From an uncultured Bellilinea sp. (GTDB lineage: Bacteria; Chloroflexota; Anaerolineae; Anaerolineales; Anaerolineaceae): DNA of 52,155 nucleotides. This document shows positions 15,319 to 24,734 of the stretch, in pieces. The stretch is from NCBI GenBank assembly GCA_938040735.1, contig CALHYE010000005.1, positions 1 through 52,155 on the forward strand. The letters are read 5' to 3'. A program made the position numbers and the translations under genes. Every line of letters begins with the position of its first letter. Position 1 is the stretch's first letter. A model generated the notes under the pieces. That model saw only the letters and a list, made by a program, of their open reading frames with translations. It did not search any database and was not told the DNA's origin.

Positions 15319-17811
15319 ATGGCGCTTTCTAAAGACGGTCAATTTTACCTCGGCAAACAGTACGATCCGATTGAGAAAAAACTGCTTGACCAGCCGATTC
15401 TATACAACCCGGCTGACTTAACCACCCACGCCGTAGTTACCGGCATGACCGGCTCTGGAAAAACCGGCTTGTGTATCGGCCTCTTGGAAGAAGCCGCCTT
15501 GGAAGGCATCCCGGCCATCATCATTGACCCAAAGGGCGACCTGACCAACCTCCTCCTGCACTTTCCCGACCTGCTGCCGGCCGATTTTGAAGCGTGGATT
15601 GATCCCGAAAATGCCCGGCGCGAGGGAAAAACCATTCAACAATTAGCCGCGGAGACCGCCGAACGCTGGAAAAGCGGTTTAGCCGAGTGGGGATTGGGTT
15701 CAGAGCAGATTCGCGAATTGAAAGACGCTGTGGAGTTCGGTTTGTACTCCCCCGGTTCATCGGCCGCAACGCCGGTCAACATCCTTTCCTCCTTTGAATC
15801 GCCCGATTTACCGTGGAACGAAAACCGCGAAATCCTACGCGAAAAAATCTCCACCATCATCACCGCCCTGCTGGGATTGATTGGTTTTAACGATATTGAC
15901 CCGCTGCGCTCCCGCGAGCATATCCTCCTCTCCAACATCCTCGAGCACGCCTGGAGCAGCGGCAAATCGCTCGACCTGACCGATTTAATCTTGCAAACCC
16001 AAAAACCGCCTTTTGATCGGCTGGGCGCTTTTCCGGTGAACAATTTTTTCCCCGAAAAAGACCGCCTCTCGCTGGCAATGCTGCTCAACAACTTTCTCGC
16101 TTCGCCGTCCTTTGAAATCTGGCGCGAAGGACAGCCCTTGAACATTGAAAGACTGCTCTACAACCCGAACGGCAAGGCTCGCCACAGCATTTTCTATCTG
16201 GCTCACCTCAGCGAAAGCGAGCGCATGTTCTTTGTCACTTTGCTGTTTGCTTCCATCGAATCGTGGATGCGCAACCAGCGCGGTACGGGCAATCTGCGCG
16301 GCATCATTTACATGGACGAAATTTATGGCTACCTGCCGCCGCTGGGCAACCCTCCTTCCAAAACGATCATGCTGCGCATGTTGAAACAGGCGCGCGCTTT
16401 TGGGGTGGGGTTGTTGTTGGCCACTCAAAACCCGGTGGATGTGGACTATAAGGGTTTATCCAACGCCGGCACGTGGATGATCGGCCGTCTGCAAACCGAT
16501 CAAGACAAACAGCGTCTGCTGGATGGGCTGGACTCGGCAGGCGGCGGGGTCAACCGGCAGGAGATGGATCGCCTGATCTCCACCCTCGGCAAGCGCGTAT
16601 TTGTTTTGCACAGCGTTCACGCCAAAAAACCGCTTCTGTTCCAAACCCGCTGGGTGCTGAACTACCTGGCTGGGCCGTTGACCCGCGCTCAGCTGCCCGC
16701 TCTGATGCCGCTAACCGCCACACTCCCTGCCCGCCCAGCAGTCTCCCCTCAAGCCGGCGGCGAAACCGCCCCTGCACGGCCGAGTGTTCCATCCATCAGC
16801 ACCAGCGTCTCGACCTACACATCCATCCGTCCCCCCATTCCCGCCGGCGCTGAAGAGTATTTCCTCCCCAATGATCTACCCCTGCCGGAAGCCATCCGGC
16901 AAGCCGGTATTCCAGCCTCTGCCCAAATTGAGCAAACAGGATTTGTCTATCACCCGGCCCTGTTTGCGCAGGCTGCCATCAACTACCTGGCACGCAAATA
17001 CAACCTTGAAATTAACCGAGAGGTAGCCGCACTGGTTCTAGAACCGCGCGGGCGGACAATCGAGTGGGATGACTGCCCTTGGCGCAGTTTCAAAAGGAGC
17101 GAAATCACCGCCAACCCCCTGCCCTCCGCCCAGTACGCTCCTCTGCCGGGCTGGCTGGCCGATGCCCGCCAGTTGAATGCCTACCAGCAGGACTTCGTTG
17201 AATGGGTCTATCGAAATGCCGCCATCCGTCTGCGCGCCAACGAAAAACTGAAAGTTTACGCCCCGCCGGAAGTTTCCACCGCCGAATTCCGCGAGCAATG
17301 CGCTCAGGCGGCTCGCTCAGCCCTGCAAAGCGAGGTGGATAAACTGGAAACCCTCTATCAGAAAAAAATTGAAGACCTGAATCGAAAAATTGAGCGCGCC
17401 AAGAGCGATGTCAACGACAAAGAAAACACCTACAAACAGCGTCAAATGGAAGAATTAGCCACACATGGTCAATCCCTGGTGAATTTATTTGGCAAGCGGC
17501 GCGCCACTCTTTCCAGTTCCATGACTAAACGGCGTCTGACCAGTGAGGCCAAAGATCGCCTGGAAAAATCCAAACTGGCGCTGGAACAGTTGCAAAAACA
17601 ACTCAAGGATATCGAAGTCGAGAAAAACCGCGAATTAAAACAAATTCAAGAACGCTGGGCGGATGTCGTCAACGACGAGGTTGAAATCCCGCTCACGCCG
17701 TACAAAAAGGACATTTTCGTCCAGCAGTATGGTATTATCTGGATACCCTATTACACCCTGCGGATTGACCAGCAGAGTCGGGAGATTCCCGCCTTTCGCC
17801 AGCCTGTCTGA
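15319..17811 (+). CDS. HerA/FtsK-superfamily ATPase with C-terminal coiled coil
   Basis: A large 830-residue ATPase. Walker A is GMTGSGKTG (about residues 42-50), followed by IDPKGDLTNLL. Walker B is GIIYMDEIYGYLPP (about residues 330-343), and LLLATQNPVDVDYKGLSNAGTW matches the HerA/VirB4-type sensor region. After a proline-rich linker (about 470-520), a charged coiled coil covers roughly 660-780 (KLETLYQKKIEDLNRKIERA, LEKSKLALEQLQKQLKDIEV). This resembles the helicase-HerA-domain proteins found widely in bacteria, whose job is not settled; DNA translocation is inferred. GGAGGA precedes ATG 15319. The neighbours (glycosyltransferase, lipA) give no functional clue. Confidence 0.75.
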   Translation: MALSKDGQFYLGKQYDPIEKKLLDQPILYNPADLTTHAVVTGMTGSGKTGLCIGLLEEAALEGIPAIIIDPKGDLTNLLLHFPDLLPADFEAWIDPENARREGKTIQQLAAETAERWKSGLAEWGLGSEQIRELKDAVEFGLYSPGSSAATPVNILSSFESPDLPWNENREILREKISTIITALLGLIGFNDIDPLRSREHILLSNILEHAWSSGKSLDLTDLILQTQKPPFDRLGAFPVNNFFPEKDRLSLAMLLNNFLASPSFEIWREGQPLNIERLLYNPNGKARHSIFYLAHLSESERMFFVTLLFASIESWMRNQRGTGNLRGIIYMDEIYGYLPPLGNPPSKTIMLRMLKQARAFGVGLLLATQNPVDVDYKGLSNAGTWMIGRLQTDQDKQRLLDGLDSAGGGVNRQEMDRLISTLGKRVFVLHSVHAKKPLLFQTRWVLNYLAGPLTRAQLPALMPLTATLPARPAVSPQAGGETAPARPSVPSISTSVSTYTSIRPPIPAGAEEYFLPNDLPLPEAIRQAGIPASAQIEQTGFVYHPALFAQAAINYLARKYNLEINREVAALVLEPRGRTIEWDDCPWRSFKRSEITANPLPSAQYAPLPGWLADARQLNAYQQDFVEWVYRNAAIRLRANEKLKVYAPPEVSTAEFREQCAQAARSALQSEVDKLETLYQKKIEDLNRKIERAKSDVNDKENTYKQRQMEELATHGQSLVNLFGKRRATLSSSMTKRRLTSEAKDRLEKSKLALEQLQKQLKDIEVEKNRELKQIQERWADVVNDEVEIPLTPYKKDIFVQQYGIIWIPYYTLRIDQQSREIPAFRQPV

Positions 17812-17849
17812 AACCGCAAAATATTTTTACCAATTTTTAGAGGTAAGCC

Positions 17850-18860
17850 ATGCCACCTGAAGCCACTCGCGACCGGGTAGACCCCGAAAAGTTCGATACC
17901 ACCCCCTTGCGCCGCCCCTCTTGGATTCGCGTGCGCGCCCCCAGCGGTGAGACCTTTGAGCAATTGCAGCAATTGATGCGCCGCAAAGCGCTGCACACGG
18001 TTTGCGAGGAAGCCGGCTGCCCCAATATGGGCGAGTGCTGGGGCGCCGGGACGGCCACTTTTCTGATGATGGGCGATATTTGTACGCGCACCTGCGGCTT
18101 TTGCGACATCAAACGCGGCCGCCCCGAAGCGCTGGACTGGCTTGAACCGGAACGGGTTGCGCAAGCCGTCAAAGCCATGAATTTGCAGCATGCCGTGATT
18201 ACCTCGGTCAACCGCGACGACCGCAAAGACGGCGGCGCGCCAATTTTCGCAATGGTCATCCGCCGCATCCGCCAACTGCACCCCGGTTGCTCGATTGAGG
18301 TGCTTATCCCCGATTTTAAGGGCAGCATCGAAGCGCTCCGAATTGTGATGGACGCCCGCCCCGAAATTCTGAATCACAATGTAGAAACCGTGCCGCGATT
18401 GTTCAAACAGGTGCAGCCGCAAGACCGCTACGAATGGGCTAAAGCCACCTTAAGCAACGCCAAAAAACTCGACCCGGATGTGCTGACCAAATCCGGCATC
18501 ATGGTTGGACTGGGCGAAACCATGGACGAAGTCAAAGCCGTGATGGAAGACCTGCGGTCGTGGGGCGTCGAAATTCTCACCATCGGCCAGTATCTGCAGC
18601 CGAGCCGCAAACACCTGCCGATTGCCCGTTACTACACCCCCGAAGAATTTGATCATCTGCGCGAATTTGGTTTGCAAATCGGGTTTAAGTGGGTTGAAAG
18701 CGGCCCGCTGGTGCGCTCATCCTATCACGCAGCCGAACAGGTGCGCGCCCTGAGCGTGGTTCATCGCCAGTTATATGGCGAACCGGCCAGCCAGCAGGCT
18801 ATGCCCGCCCAGCCTCACTCATCATCCCCAAGCGAGATGCCCATCTCCCGCGCCGTCTGA
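17850..18860 (+). CDS. lipA: Lipoyl synthase
   Basis: This 336-residue radical-SAM enzyme inserts two sulfurs into octanoyl groups to make lipoyl cofactors of 2-oxoacid dehydrogenases and the glycine cleavage system. Both clusters are visible: the auxiliary [12 protein letters not shown] (Cys52, 57, 63) and the radical-SAM CTRTCGFC (Cys78, 82, 85). The C-terminal VRSSYHA carries the serine ligand of the auxiliary cluster. TAGAGGTAAGCC precedes ATG 17850. Its 3' end overlaps the convergent pfkA gene by 46 bp. LipB, which usually partners it, is not in the window. Confidence 0.96.
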   Translation: MPPEATRDRVDPEKFDTTPLRRPSWIRVRAPSGETFEQLQQLMRRKALHTVCEEAGCPNMGECWGAGTATFLMMGDICTRTCGFCDIKRGRPEALDWLEPERVAQAVKAMNLQHAVITSVNRDDRKDGGAPIFAMVIRRIRQLHPGCSIEVLIPDFKGSIEALRIVMDARPEILNHNVETVPRLFKQVQPQDRYEWAKATLSNAKKLDPDVLTKSGIMVGLGETMDEVKAVMEDLRSWGVEILTIGQYLQPSRKHLPIARYYTPEEFDHLREFGLQIGFKWVESGPLVRSSYHAAEQVRALSVVHRQLYGEPASQQAMPAQPHSSSPSEMPISRAV

Positions 18861-19906
18861 ATCAGGTCGCTGTCCAGGCTCACCCGGCGCGGCTGAGCCA
18901 GCGCCTCCGCCAACGGCACATCTACCACCTGACCGCCGCGCAGGGCTACCATTCTGCCAAAGCGGCCCGCGGCAGCCAGCCGTACGGCGGCTCCGCCCAT
19001 CCGCGTACACAGAACGCGGTCAAAGGCGGTAGGGCTGCCGCCGCGCTGCAAATGCCCCAGCACGGTTACGCGGGTTTCAACCCCGCAGGAAGCCGCCAGC
19101 GCCTCGGCTACCTGTTGACCGATTCCCCCCAGACGCGGCAAGAACACCTGATCTCCCCCCATCCGGTAAACCCGCTCGCCGCCGGCCGGGTGCGCCCCCT
19201 CAGCCACCGCAATGATGCTGAAAAACGCCCCCGCCGCCACCCGATCCTGAATCTTGGCGCAAACCGCCTCAATTCGGAAGGGAATCTCCGGTATCAAAAT
19301 AACATCTGCGCCGCCGGCGATCCCGGCATATAAGGCAATGTAACCGGCATCCCGCCCCATCAGTTCAAGTATCATCACGCGGTGATGCGATTCGGCGGTG
19401 GTGTGCAGCCGATCAATCGCCTCCATTGCCGTGTTCAAAGCCGTATCAAAGCCAAAAGTAAAATCGGTGCCGTTGATGTCATTGTCAATCGTCTTGGGAA
19501 CGCCGATGACCGGCACATTCAACTGCTGATACAATTCCAGCGCAATCCGCAGGGTACCATCCCCGCCGATAACGATCAGAGTATCCAAATGAAGACTCTG
19601 GATACGTTCAATCACCACTTGGGAAGTATCCTCAACAACCTCAACCCCATCGCGAATGACTTTGCGGGCAAAAGGATTGCCGCGGTTGGCCGCCCCCAGA
19701 ATTGTGCCGCCGCGCGGTAAAATGCCGCGCACATCGCTGAGCGTGAGGGGGAAGATGCCGCCTTCATCCACAAATCCGTCAAACCCGTTACGCACCCCCA
19801 ATACCTCACAGCCATAGTGCAGGATGGCTGTTTTGACCACAGCCCGAATCACAGCGTTCAACCCCGGAGCGTCCCCGCCACCGGTCAGTACGGCTAATTT
19901 CTTCAT
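18815..19906 (-). CDS. pfkA: 6-phosphofructokinase, Gly104/Lys124 type
   Basis: This 363-residue glycolytic kinase phosphorylates fructose 6-phosphate. It has [22 protein letters not shown] (114-118), [12 protein letters not shown] (137-143) and [10 protein letters not shown]. Gly in GGDGT fits ATP as donor, while Lys in PKTIDND is typical of pyrophosphate-dependent enzymes and of the actinobacterial ATP-PFK subgroup. ATP use is the likelier reading. I chose ATG 19906 because the family starts [15 protein letters not shown]; the 55 extra codons upstream run into the divergent promoter region. Its 3' end overlaps lipA tail to tail. Confidence 0.92.
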   Translation of the reverse strand: MKKLAVLTGGGDAPGLNAVIRAVVKTAILHYGCEVLGVRNGFDGFVDEGGIFPLTLSDVRGILPRGGTILGAANRGNPFARKVIRDGVEVVEDTSQVVIERIQSLHLDTLIVIGGDGTLRIALELYQQLNVPVIGVPKTIDNDINGTDFTFGFDTALNTAMEAIDRLHTTAESHHRVMILELMGRDAGYIALYAGIAGGADVILIPEIPFRIEAVCAKIQDRVAAGAFFSIIAVAEGAHPAGGERVYRMGGDQVFLPRLGGIGQQVAEALAASCGVETRVTVLGHLQRGGSPTAFDRVLCTRMGGAAVRLAAAGRFGRMVALRGGQVVDVPLAEALAQPRRVSLDSDLIQTAREMGISLGDDE

Positions 19907-20008
19907 TGCCCTAATTATAGACCGAATCTTTTTACCTTCTACATTTTTCAGGCTCAAGAAGGTGTAAGGCATATAATAAGAATTAATAATCTGTCTGAGG
20001 TCTTTCAC

Positions 20009-21406
20009 ATGGCTACTCACATCTGGTGGATTCGCCGCGACCTGCGATTGCAAGACAATCCGGCCCTCCACAGCGCGCTAAAAGGCGGTCATACCGTACT
20101 GCCGCTCTTTATTCTCGACCCGAGGCTGCTTTCCAAGCCAGCCGACAACCGCCGGCAATTTTTGTTCAACGGCTTGCGCCGGCTGGATGAAGGCCTGCGT
20201 TCGCGCGGCAGTTACCTGATGATCCGTCGCGGACTGCCGGAAGAAGTCCTGCCAGCCTTGCTGAAGGAAAGCGATGCCGAGGCGGTATTCACCGAGGAAG
20301 ACTACACTCCCTTTGCCATTCGCCGTGATGAACAACTGGCCAGACTCATTCCGCTTCAGCGTGTGGTTGGTGTGACCATCCACCACCCTGCGGCAGTAGT
20401 CAAACCGGATGGCAGCCCCTACACCGTTTTTACTCCTTTCAGTAAAGCCTGGAAAGCCCTGCCGACCCCCCAACCATTGCCGCCGGCCCCAGCCCAACTC
20501 CCCCCGCCCCCTCGGCTGGAGAGCGAAGCCATCCCCTCGGCGGATGAAAACCCCGGCTTCCCGGCCGGCGAAGCCGAAGCGGAACGGCGGTTATTGAATT
20601 TTCTTGACTCGGCTGTATTTTCCTATGCGGAAGACCGAAACCGGCTGGATTTAGACGGCACATCAAAACTTTCGCCGTACCTGCGTTTTGGAATGCTCTC
20701 AGCCCGCCGCGCCGCAGCCTTGACCATTGAAAAAATCCGCCATACACCCGATTCTGCCGGCCGCAAAGGCGCCGAAACCTTCCTGAATGAACTCATCTGG
20801 CGGGAATTTTATAACGCCATCCTGTATCACTTTCCGCATGTGCTGGAAACCGCCTTCAACCCGGCCCTGCGCAACATTCCATGGCGGAACGCCCCGGCTG
20901 AACTCCACGCCTGGCAGCAAGGATTGACCGGCATACCGGTTGTGGATGCCTGTATGCGCCAATTACTGGCAACAGGCTGGATGCACAACCGCGGGCGCAT
21001 GATTGTGGCTTCTTTTCTGGTCAAAGACCTGTTGATCAACTGGCAAGAAGGCGAACGCTGGTTCATGCGTCTCCTGATAGACGGCGATCCCGCCGCCAAC
21101 AACGGCGGCTGGCAGTGGACTGCCGGGGTCGGTACGGATGCTGCTCCGTACTTTCGCGTGTTCAATCCCATTTTACAAAGCAAAAAGTTTGACCCGCACG
21201 GGCGTTTCATCCGCCGCTGGCTGCCGGAACTGGAACGGCTGCCGGATGACTATCTGCATGAACCCTGGCTTTTACCCGTTAACCTTCAGCAGAAAACCGG
21301 TTTCAAACCCGGCCGTGATTATCCGCTGCCGCTCGTTGATCATGCACAGGCGAAAGAACGCACCCTGCGCGCTTACCAACAATCCAAACAAGGGGAGGGA
21401 ACATGA
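20009..21406 (+). CDS. phrB: Class I CPD photolyase (cryptochrome/photolyase family)
   Basis: This 465-residue flavoprotein repairs cyclobutane pyrimidine dimers with blue light. The N-terminal antenna domain starts WWIRRDLRLQDNPAL. The FAD domain has LNELIWREFYNAILYHFP, GIPVVDACMRQLLATGWMHN, RGRMIVASFLVKDLLINW and DPAANNGGWQWTAGVGTD. These contain the usual FAD and DNA contacts and the electron-transfer tryptophans. TATAAT at 19972-19977 lies upstream, but with no good -35 box, so an activator or alternative sigma factor is possible. A GAGG precedes ATG 20009. Its stop overlaps the Rieske gene by 4 bp. Confidence 0.94.
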   Translation: MATHIWWIRRDLRLQDNPALHSALKGGHTVLPLFILDPRLLSKPADNRRQFLFNGLRRLDEGLRSRGSYLMIRRGLPEEVLPALLKESDAEAVFTEEDYTPFAIRRDEQLARLIPLQRVVGVTIHHPAAVVKPDGSPYTVFTPFSKAWKALPTPQPLPPAPAQLPPPPRLESEAIPSADENPGFPAGEAEAERRLLNFLDSAVFSYAEDRNRLDLDGTSKLSPYLRFGMLSARRAAALTIEKIRHTPDSAGRKGAETFLNELIWREFYNAILYHFPHVLETAFNPALRNIPWRNAPAELHAWQQGLTGIPVVDACMRQLLATGWMHNRGRMIVASFLVKDLLINWQEGERWFMRLLIDGDPAANNGGWQWTAGVGTDAAPYFRVFNPILQSKKFDPHGRFIRRWLPELERLPDDYLHEPWLLPVNLQQKTGFKPGRDYPLPLVDHAQAKERTLRAYQQSKQGEGT

Positions 21407-22392
21407 TTCGCAATCAATGGTATGTCGTTTTGGAAACCAAAGAAGTGCCGCGAGGAAAACCAGTGGGGGTGACCCGCATGGGAGAAAAACTGGTTTTCTG
21501 GCGCGATCGGCAGGGGAAAGTCCACTGCCTCAGCGACCGCTGCGCCCATCTGAGCGCCAGCCTCAGTCAGGGTAAAATCACCCCGTCAGACCGTCTGGCC
21601 TGTCCGTTCCATGCTTTTGAATACGATTCTACCGGGCAATGCCGCTACATCCCCGCTTTGGGATCCAACGCTGAACCGCCCAAGGCCATGCGCGTTCACG
21701 CCTACCCCACCTACGAAGCGCATGATTTCATCTGGATCTGGTGGGGCGAACCCCGATCCGACTTAACCCCACCGCGCTGGTTCGATATTGATGAGTCTTT
21801 TTCATTTAGCGGATACCACGAACAGTGGCCGGTGCATTATTCTCGTATGATTGAAAATCAGATGGATGTGATGCACCTGCCCCATGTTCATTACAATACC
21901 ATTGGACGCGGCCGGCGTGTGGTGGTGGACGGGCCGGTTGTAACGCTTGAAGATGACATCATCCGGATGTGGGTCTATAACCGTCCGGATGACGGCACAC
22001 CGCCACGCAAGCCTGAAGAACTCCCGGCGCCGCAGCGCCCGCCTTTCCTCGAATTCATTTTCCCCAACATCTGGCAAAACCGCATCAGCGAAAACCTGCG
22101 CATTTTTGTCGCCTTTGCGCCGGTTGATGATGAAAACGGCATGTTTTACTTGCGGTATTATCAACGCATGGTGCGGTTACCGGTAATCAAAAACCTCTTC
22201 AACTGGGCAGGGGTATTGGGCAGCCGCTACATTGCCAATCAGGATAAACGGGTAGTCAGCCAACAGAGTCCCAAGAAATCCTCTTTGCGCAACGGAGAAA
22301 AATTCGTGCAGGGCGACCGGATTATCCTCACCTACCGGCGAAGGCGGGAAGAACTGATTGCCGAAAACAACCGTCCCACCGTTCGGGCATGA
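21403..22392 (+). CDS. Rieske non-haem iron oxygenase, alpha subunit type
   Basis: This 329-residue oxygenase has both metal sites. The Rieske [2Fe-2S] ligands are CAH and CPFH (in DRCAHLSASL and LACPFHAFEYD). The mononuclear iron triad is D-x2-H-x4-H in NQMDVMHLPHVHYNTIG. The family (pheophorbide a oxygenase / vanillate demethylase type) hydroxylates or demethylates hydrophobic compounds and needs a separate reductase, which is not in this window. It is coupled by ATGA overlaps to photolyase genes on both sides. The substrate is unknown; a carotenoid or another pigment is an inference from context. Confidence 0.88.
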   Translation: MIRNQWYVVLETKEVPRGKPVGVTRMGEKLVFWRDRQGKVHCLSDRCAHLSASLSQGKITPSDRLACPFHAFEYDSTGQCRYIPALGSNAEPPKAMRVHAYPTYEAHDFIWIWWGEPRSDLTPPRWFDIDESFSFSGYHEQWPVHYSRMIENQMDVMHLPHVHYNTIGRGRRVVVDGPVVTLEDDIIRMWVYNRPDDGTPPRKPEELPAPQRPPFLEFIFPNIWQNRISENLRIFVAFAPVDDENGMFYLRYYQRMVRLPVIKNLFNWAGVLGSRYIANQDKRVVSQQSPKKSSLRNGEKFVQGDRIILTYRRRREELIAENNRPTVRA

Positions 22393-23918
22393 AATCCACC
22401 TTTCTCATCACGATGTGCGATCTTTCGCTGGCGGAACTAAAAAATTTTCCGCCCGCCTCCACCCGCATCCTGATGATTGAGTCGCAGCGCAAGTGGCAAG
22501 CCCTGCCGTTTCACCGCAAAAAGTTGACGCTGGGCATTTCGGCTATGCGCCATTTCAGGCTGGAACTGGAGCAAGCCGGTTACCCGGTGGATTACCGCCA
22601 TGAAGCCGATTTTGCCAGTGGTATTCAAGCCCATTTTCGAGAATACCAACCCGAGCGTATCTTTGCGTTTCAACCGCGCGAATGGGGCATGCAGCAAATA
22701 CTGACCGATTTAGCCGGAAACCTGCCGTTAACCCTGATACCCAATCCGTTTTACCTCCTGCCGCGCGAGGAATTCATCCGCTGGGCCGAACCTCAAAAAA
22801 GCCTGCGCATGGAAACTTTTTACCGCTGGATGCGCCAGCGGGAAAACATCCTCATGCAAAATGGAAAACCGCTAGGCGGCCGGTGGAATTTCGACAAAGA
22901 AAACCGCCAACCTCCCCCCGAATGGGCTTACCCCGACCCGCCCTTTGTCGAGCCGGATGAAATTACGCGGGCGGTGATCGAAATCATCGAAGCCCAGCCG
23001 GGTTTATGGGGCAGCGCTGAAGATTTCCGTCTGCCGGTTACCCGCGCCGCGGCTGTGGACTGGATGGAACACTTTTTTCGCTGGCGCCTTGCCGATTTTG
23101 GCCCTTACGAAGACGCCATGCGGCGCGGCGATTATCTCCTGACCCACTCGCTTCTTTCCGCTTTCTTGAATTTGGGTCTGCTCCATCCCCGCGAAGTAAT
23201 CGAGCGCGCCATTCAGGCTGCCCAACAGTTTGCCGTGCCGCTCAACTCCTTGGAAGGCTTTGTGCGCCAGATACTCGGCTGGCGCGAGTACATTCATGGG
23301 ATGTACTGGTACAGGATGCCTGAATATCGCCAGTTCAATTTCTTTCAACACCAGCGCGGATTGCCGGGCTGGTATTGGAATCCAGAGGACTGCGAACTGG
23401 CTTGCCTGCGCGATTCCATCGAGATGGTCAGAAAACACGGCTTTACCCACCATATTCACCGCTTGATGGTATTGTCGAATTTCGCCAATCTGACCGGCAT
23501 TAACCCCTTACGATTATCCGAGTGGTTTTGGGCCGCTTTCATGGATGCCTATGAATGGGTGGAACTGCCCAATGTACTGGGCATGGCCACCTATGCCGAT
23601 GGCGGGCTGCTCGCCAGCAAACCTTACATTTCCAGCGGCAGTTACATCAACAAGATGAGCAATTACTGCGCCGATTGCCGCTATGATGTCAACAAAAAAC
23701 AAGGCAAGGATGCCTGCCCCTTCAATTACCTCTATTGGGCTTTTCTTGAAAATCATCGGGATAAATTGATAGGCAACCCGCGTATGGCCGTCATGTACCG
23801 AGTACTGGATCGAAAATCGGATGAGGAAAAAGCCGCCATCCGCCGCGATAGTGAGAACTTCATCGCCAGTCTGCCGGGTGAAGAGGCAGCCTACCGGTTT
23901 GACTATGATGCCGGTTGA
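22389..23918 (+). CDS. Iron-sulfur bacterial cryptochrome / (6-4) photolyase (FeS-BCP)
   Basis: A 509-residue member of the deoxyribodipyrimidine photolyase-related proteins. The four cluster cysteines fit exactly: Cys339, Cys427, Cys430 and Cys443 have the spacing 88-3-13 found in Agrobacterium PhrB (350, 438, 441, 454). That enzyme repairs (6-4) photoproducts with FAD, a lumazine antenna and a [4Fe-4S] cluster. Other visible blocks are QPREWGMQ, GFVRQILGWREYIHGMYW and MATYADGGLLASKPYISSG. ATG 22389 overlaps the Rieske stop by 4 bp, and no ribosome site is seen, so translation is probably coupled. With the class I photolyase, the operon would cover both main UV lesions. Confidence 0.93.
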   Translation: MKSTFLITMCDLSLAELKNFPPASTRILMIESQRKWQALPFHRKKLTLGISAMRHFRLELEQAGYPVDYRHEADFASGIQAHFREYQPERIFAFQPREWGMQQILTDLAGNLPLTLIPNPFYLLPREEFIRWAEPQKSLRMETFYRWMRQRENILMQNGKPLGGRWNFDKENRQPPPEWAYPDPPFVEPDEITRAVIEIIEAQPGLWGSAEDFRLPVTRAAAVDWMEHFFRWRLADFGPYEDAMRRGDYLLTHSLLSAFLNLGLLHPREVIERAIQAAQQFAVPLNSLEGFVRQILGWREYIHGMYWYRMPEYRQFNFFQHQRGLPGWYWNPEDCELACLRDSIEMVRKHGFTHHIHRLMVLSNFANLTGINPLRLSEWFWAAFMDAYEWVELPNVLGMATYADGGLLASKPYISSGSYINKMSNYCADCRYDVNKKQGKDACPFNYLYWAFLENHRDKLIGNPRMAVMYRVLDRKSDEEKAAIRRDSENFIASLPGEEAAYRFDYDAG

Positions 23919-23960
23919 GTTGCAATTTCGTTGCAAGTACCAAAAAATGACCGAATAGGC

Positions 23961-23988
23961 TTGATTTTTGTCGGCAAACTTGTATAAT
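23961..23988 (+). promoter_or_regulatory. Sigma-70-like promoter without an obvious gene
   Basis: TTGATT (23961-23966), a 16-bp spacer and TATAAT (23983-23988). Initiation would be near 23995. The next + strand signal is a terminator at 24077-24103, so it drives a transcript of about 110 bases. Confidence 0.65.
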
Positions 23989-23994
23989 AAACAA

Positions 23995-24103
23995 TGTCAA
24001 TCGCCTGGGTGCCCCCCTCACCCCGGCGATTGATTATTAGCGGTGAACTTACCGGTAGAAATGACGAAATCAAGAGAAGCCAACCGATCGGTTGGCTTTT
24101 TTT
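23995..24103 (+). ncRNA. Candidate small RNA with C-rich loop hairpin and intrinsic terminator
   Basis: Between a good promoter and a strong terminator there is no ORF of note. The 5' part folds into a 14-position stem with one mismatch: CAATCGCC plus GGGTG (23998-24011) against CACCC plus GGCGATTG (24019-24032), with a 7-base loop CCCCCCT. The 3' part is the terminator hairpin. An ATG at 23994 opens a 48-codon frame that runs through the terminator, which argues against coding. The loop could pair with GGAGG-like ribosome sites; that is inference. Confidence 0.45.
24077..24103 (+). terminator. Palindromic rho-independent terminator
   Basis: AAGCCAACCGA followed directly by TCGGTTGGCTT (24077-24098) is a perfect 22-bp palindrome followed by a run of T. 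It ends the candidate small RNA and any readthrough from the photolyase operon. Confidence 0.85.
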
Positions 24104-24116
24104 CATGCGGGTTGAT

Positions 24117-24728
24117 TTACCGGCGCTCAAAATGAGACAGTAATCTTAATACAGAATCCCGCACCAGCCGGCGCTGACCAAAATCGGCGCGATGTTTCCA
24201 AATTGAAAGCGCAAACAACACCATCCACACCGCTCCCAACACCGGTTCGGGGTGATACAACCACAAAAACGCCCCAAGAACCCCTTCGGAAAGAACCACA
24301 ACCCAGCCGCTGTTTTCAAAAATCAAATAAAAAAGACCCATGGCTGCCCCCAGAATAAGGGGCGCCTCAAACAGGGTTAGACCCGTCCAAACCCCAAAAA
24401 TGGATGCGATCGCTTTGCCGCCCTTACCCCCCAAAAAAGGCGAAAAAGCATGGCCCAGCGCCGGGGCAACCGCAATGGCTACCATCCACGGCAGCGCCGG
24501 ACGATCAAACCAGTACACCCATCCCACCGGTATGGCGGCTTTGAAACCATCCAGCAAAATGGCAAGGCCGCCCCACCACCCCCCGCCGGCGCGGACAAGG
24601 TTAGTCGCTCCCGGGTTGCCATCCCCAAATCGGCGGATGTCGCGGTTGAGCAGCGCTTTTCCCAACAACACAGAATAAGGCACGCTGCCTGATAAAAAGG
24701 CAACCGCCAGCCAAAGCCATTCGTTCAT
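24117..24728 (-). CDS. plsY: Glycerol-3-phosphate acyltransferase PlsY
   Basis: This 203-residue membrane enzyme transfers acyl groups from acyl-phosphate to glycerol 3-phosphate, the first step of phospholipid synthesis. The three family motifs are present: SGSVPYSVLLGK, GDGNPGATNLVR and GGKGGKAIAS. Several transmembrane helices are evident. It starts 6 bp after the crtB stop, so it may be the last gene of the carotenoid operon, tying membrane lipid and pigment synthesis together. A weaker alternative is an internal promoter not visible here. Confidence 0.93.
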   Translation of the reverse strand: MNEWLWLAVAFLSGSVPYSVLLGKALLNRDIRRFGDGNPGATNLVRAGGGWWGGLAILLDGFKAAIPVGWVYWFDRPALPWMVAIAVAPALGHAFSPFLGGKGGKAIASIFGVWTGLTLFEAPLILGAAMGLFYLIFENSGWVVVLSEGVLGAFLWLYHPEPVLGAVWMVLFALSIWKHRADFGQRRLVRDSVLRLLSHFERR

Positions 24729-24734
24729 GCCCCT

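Noticed and set aside
16479-16860. Long antisense and off-frame ORFs within the HerA-like ATPase gene
   Set aside because: They mirror the codon bias of a GC-rich gene and show no domain or ribosome site.
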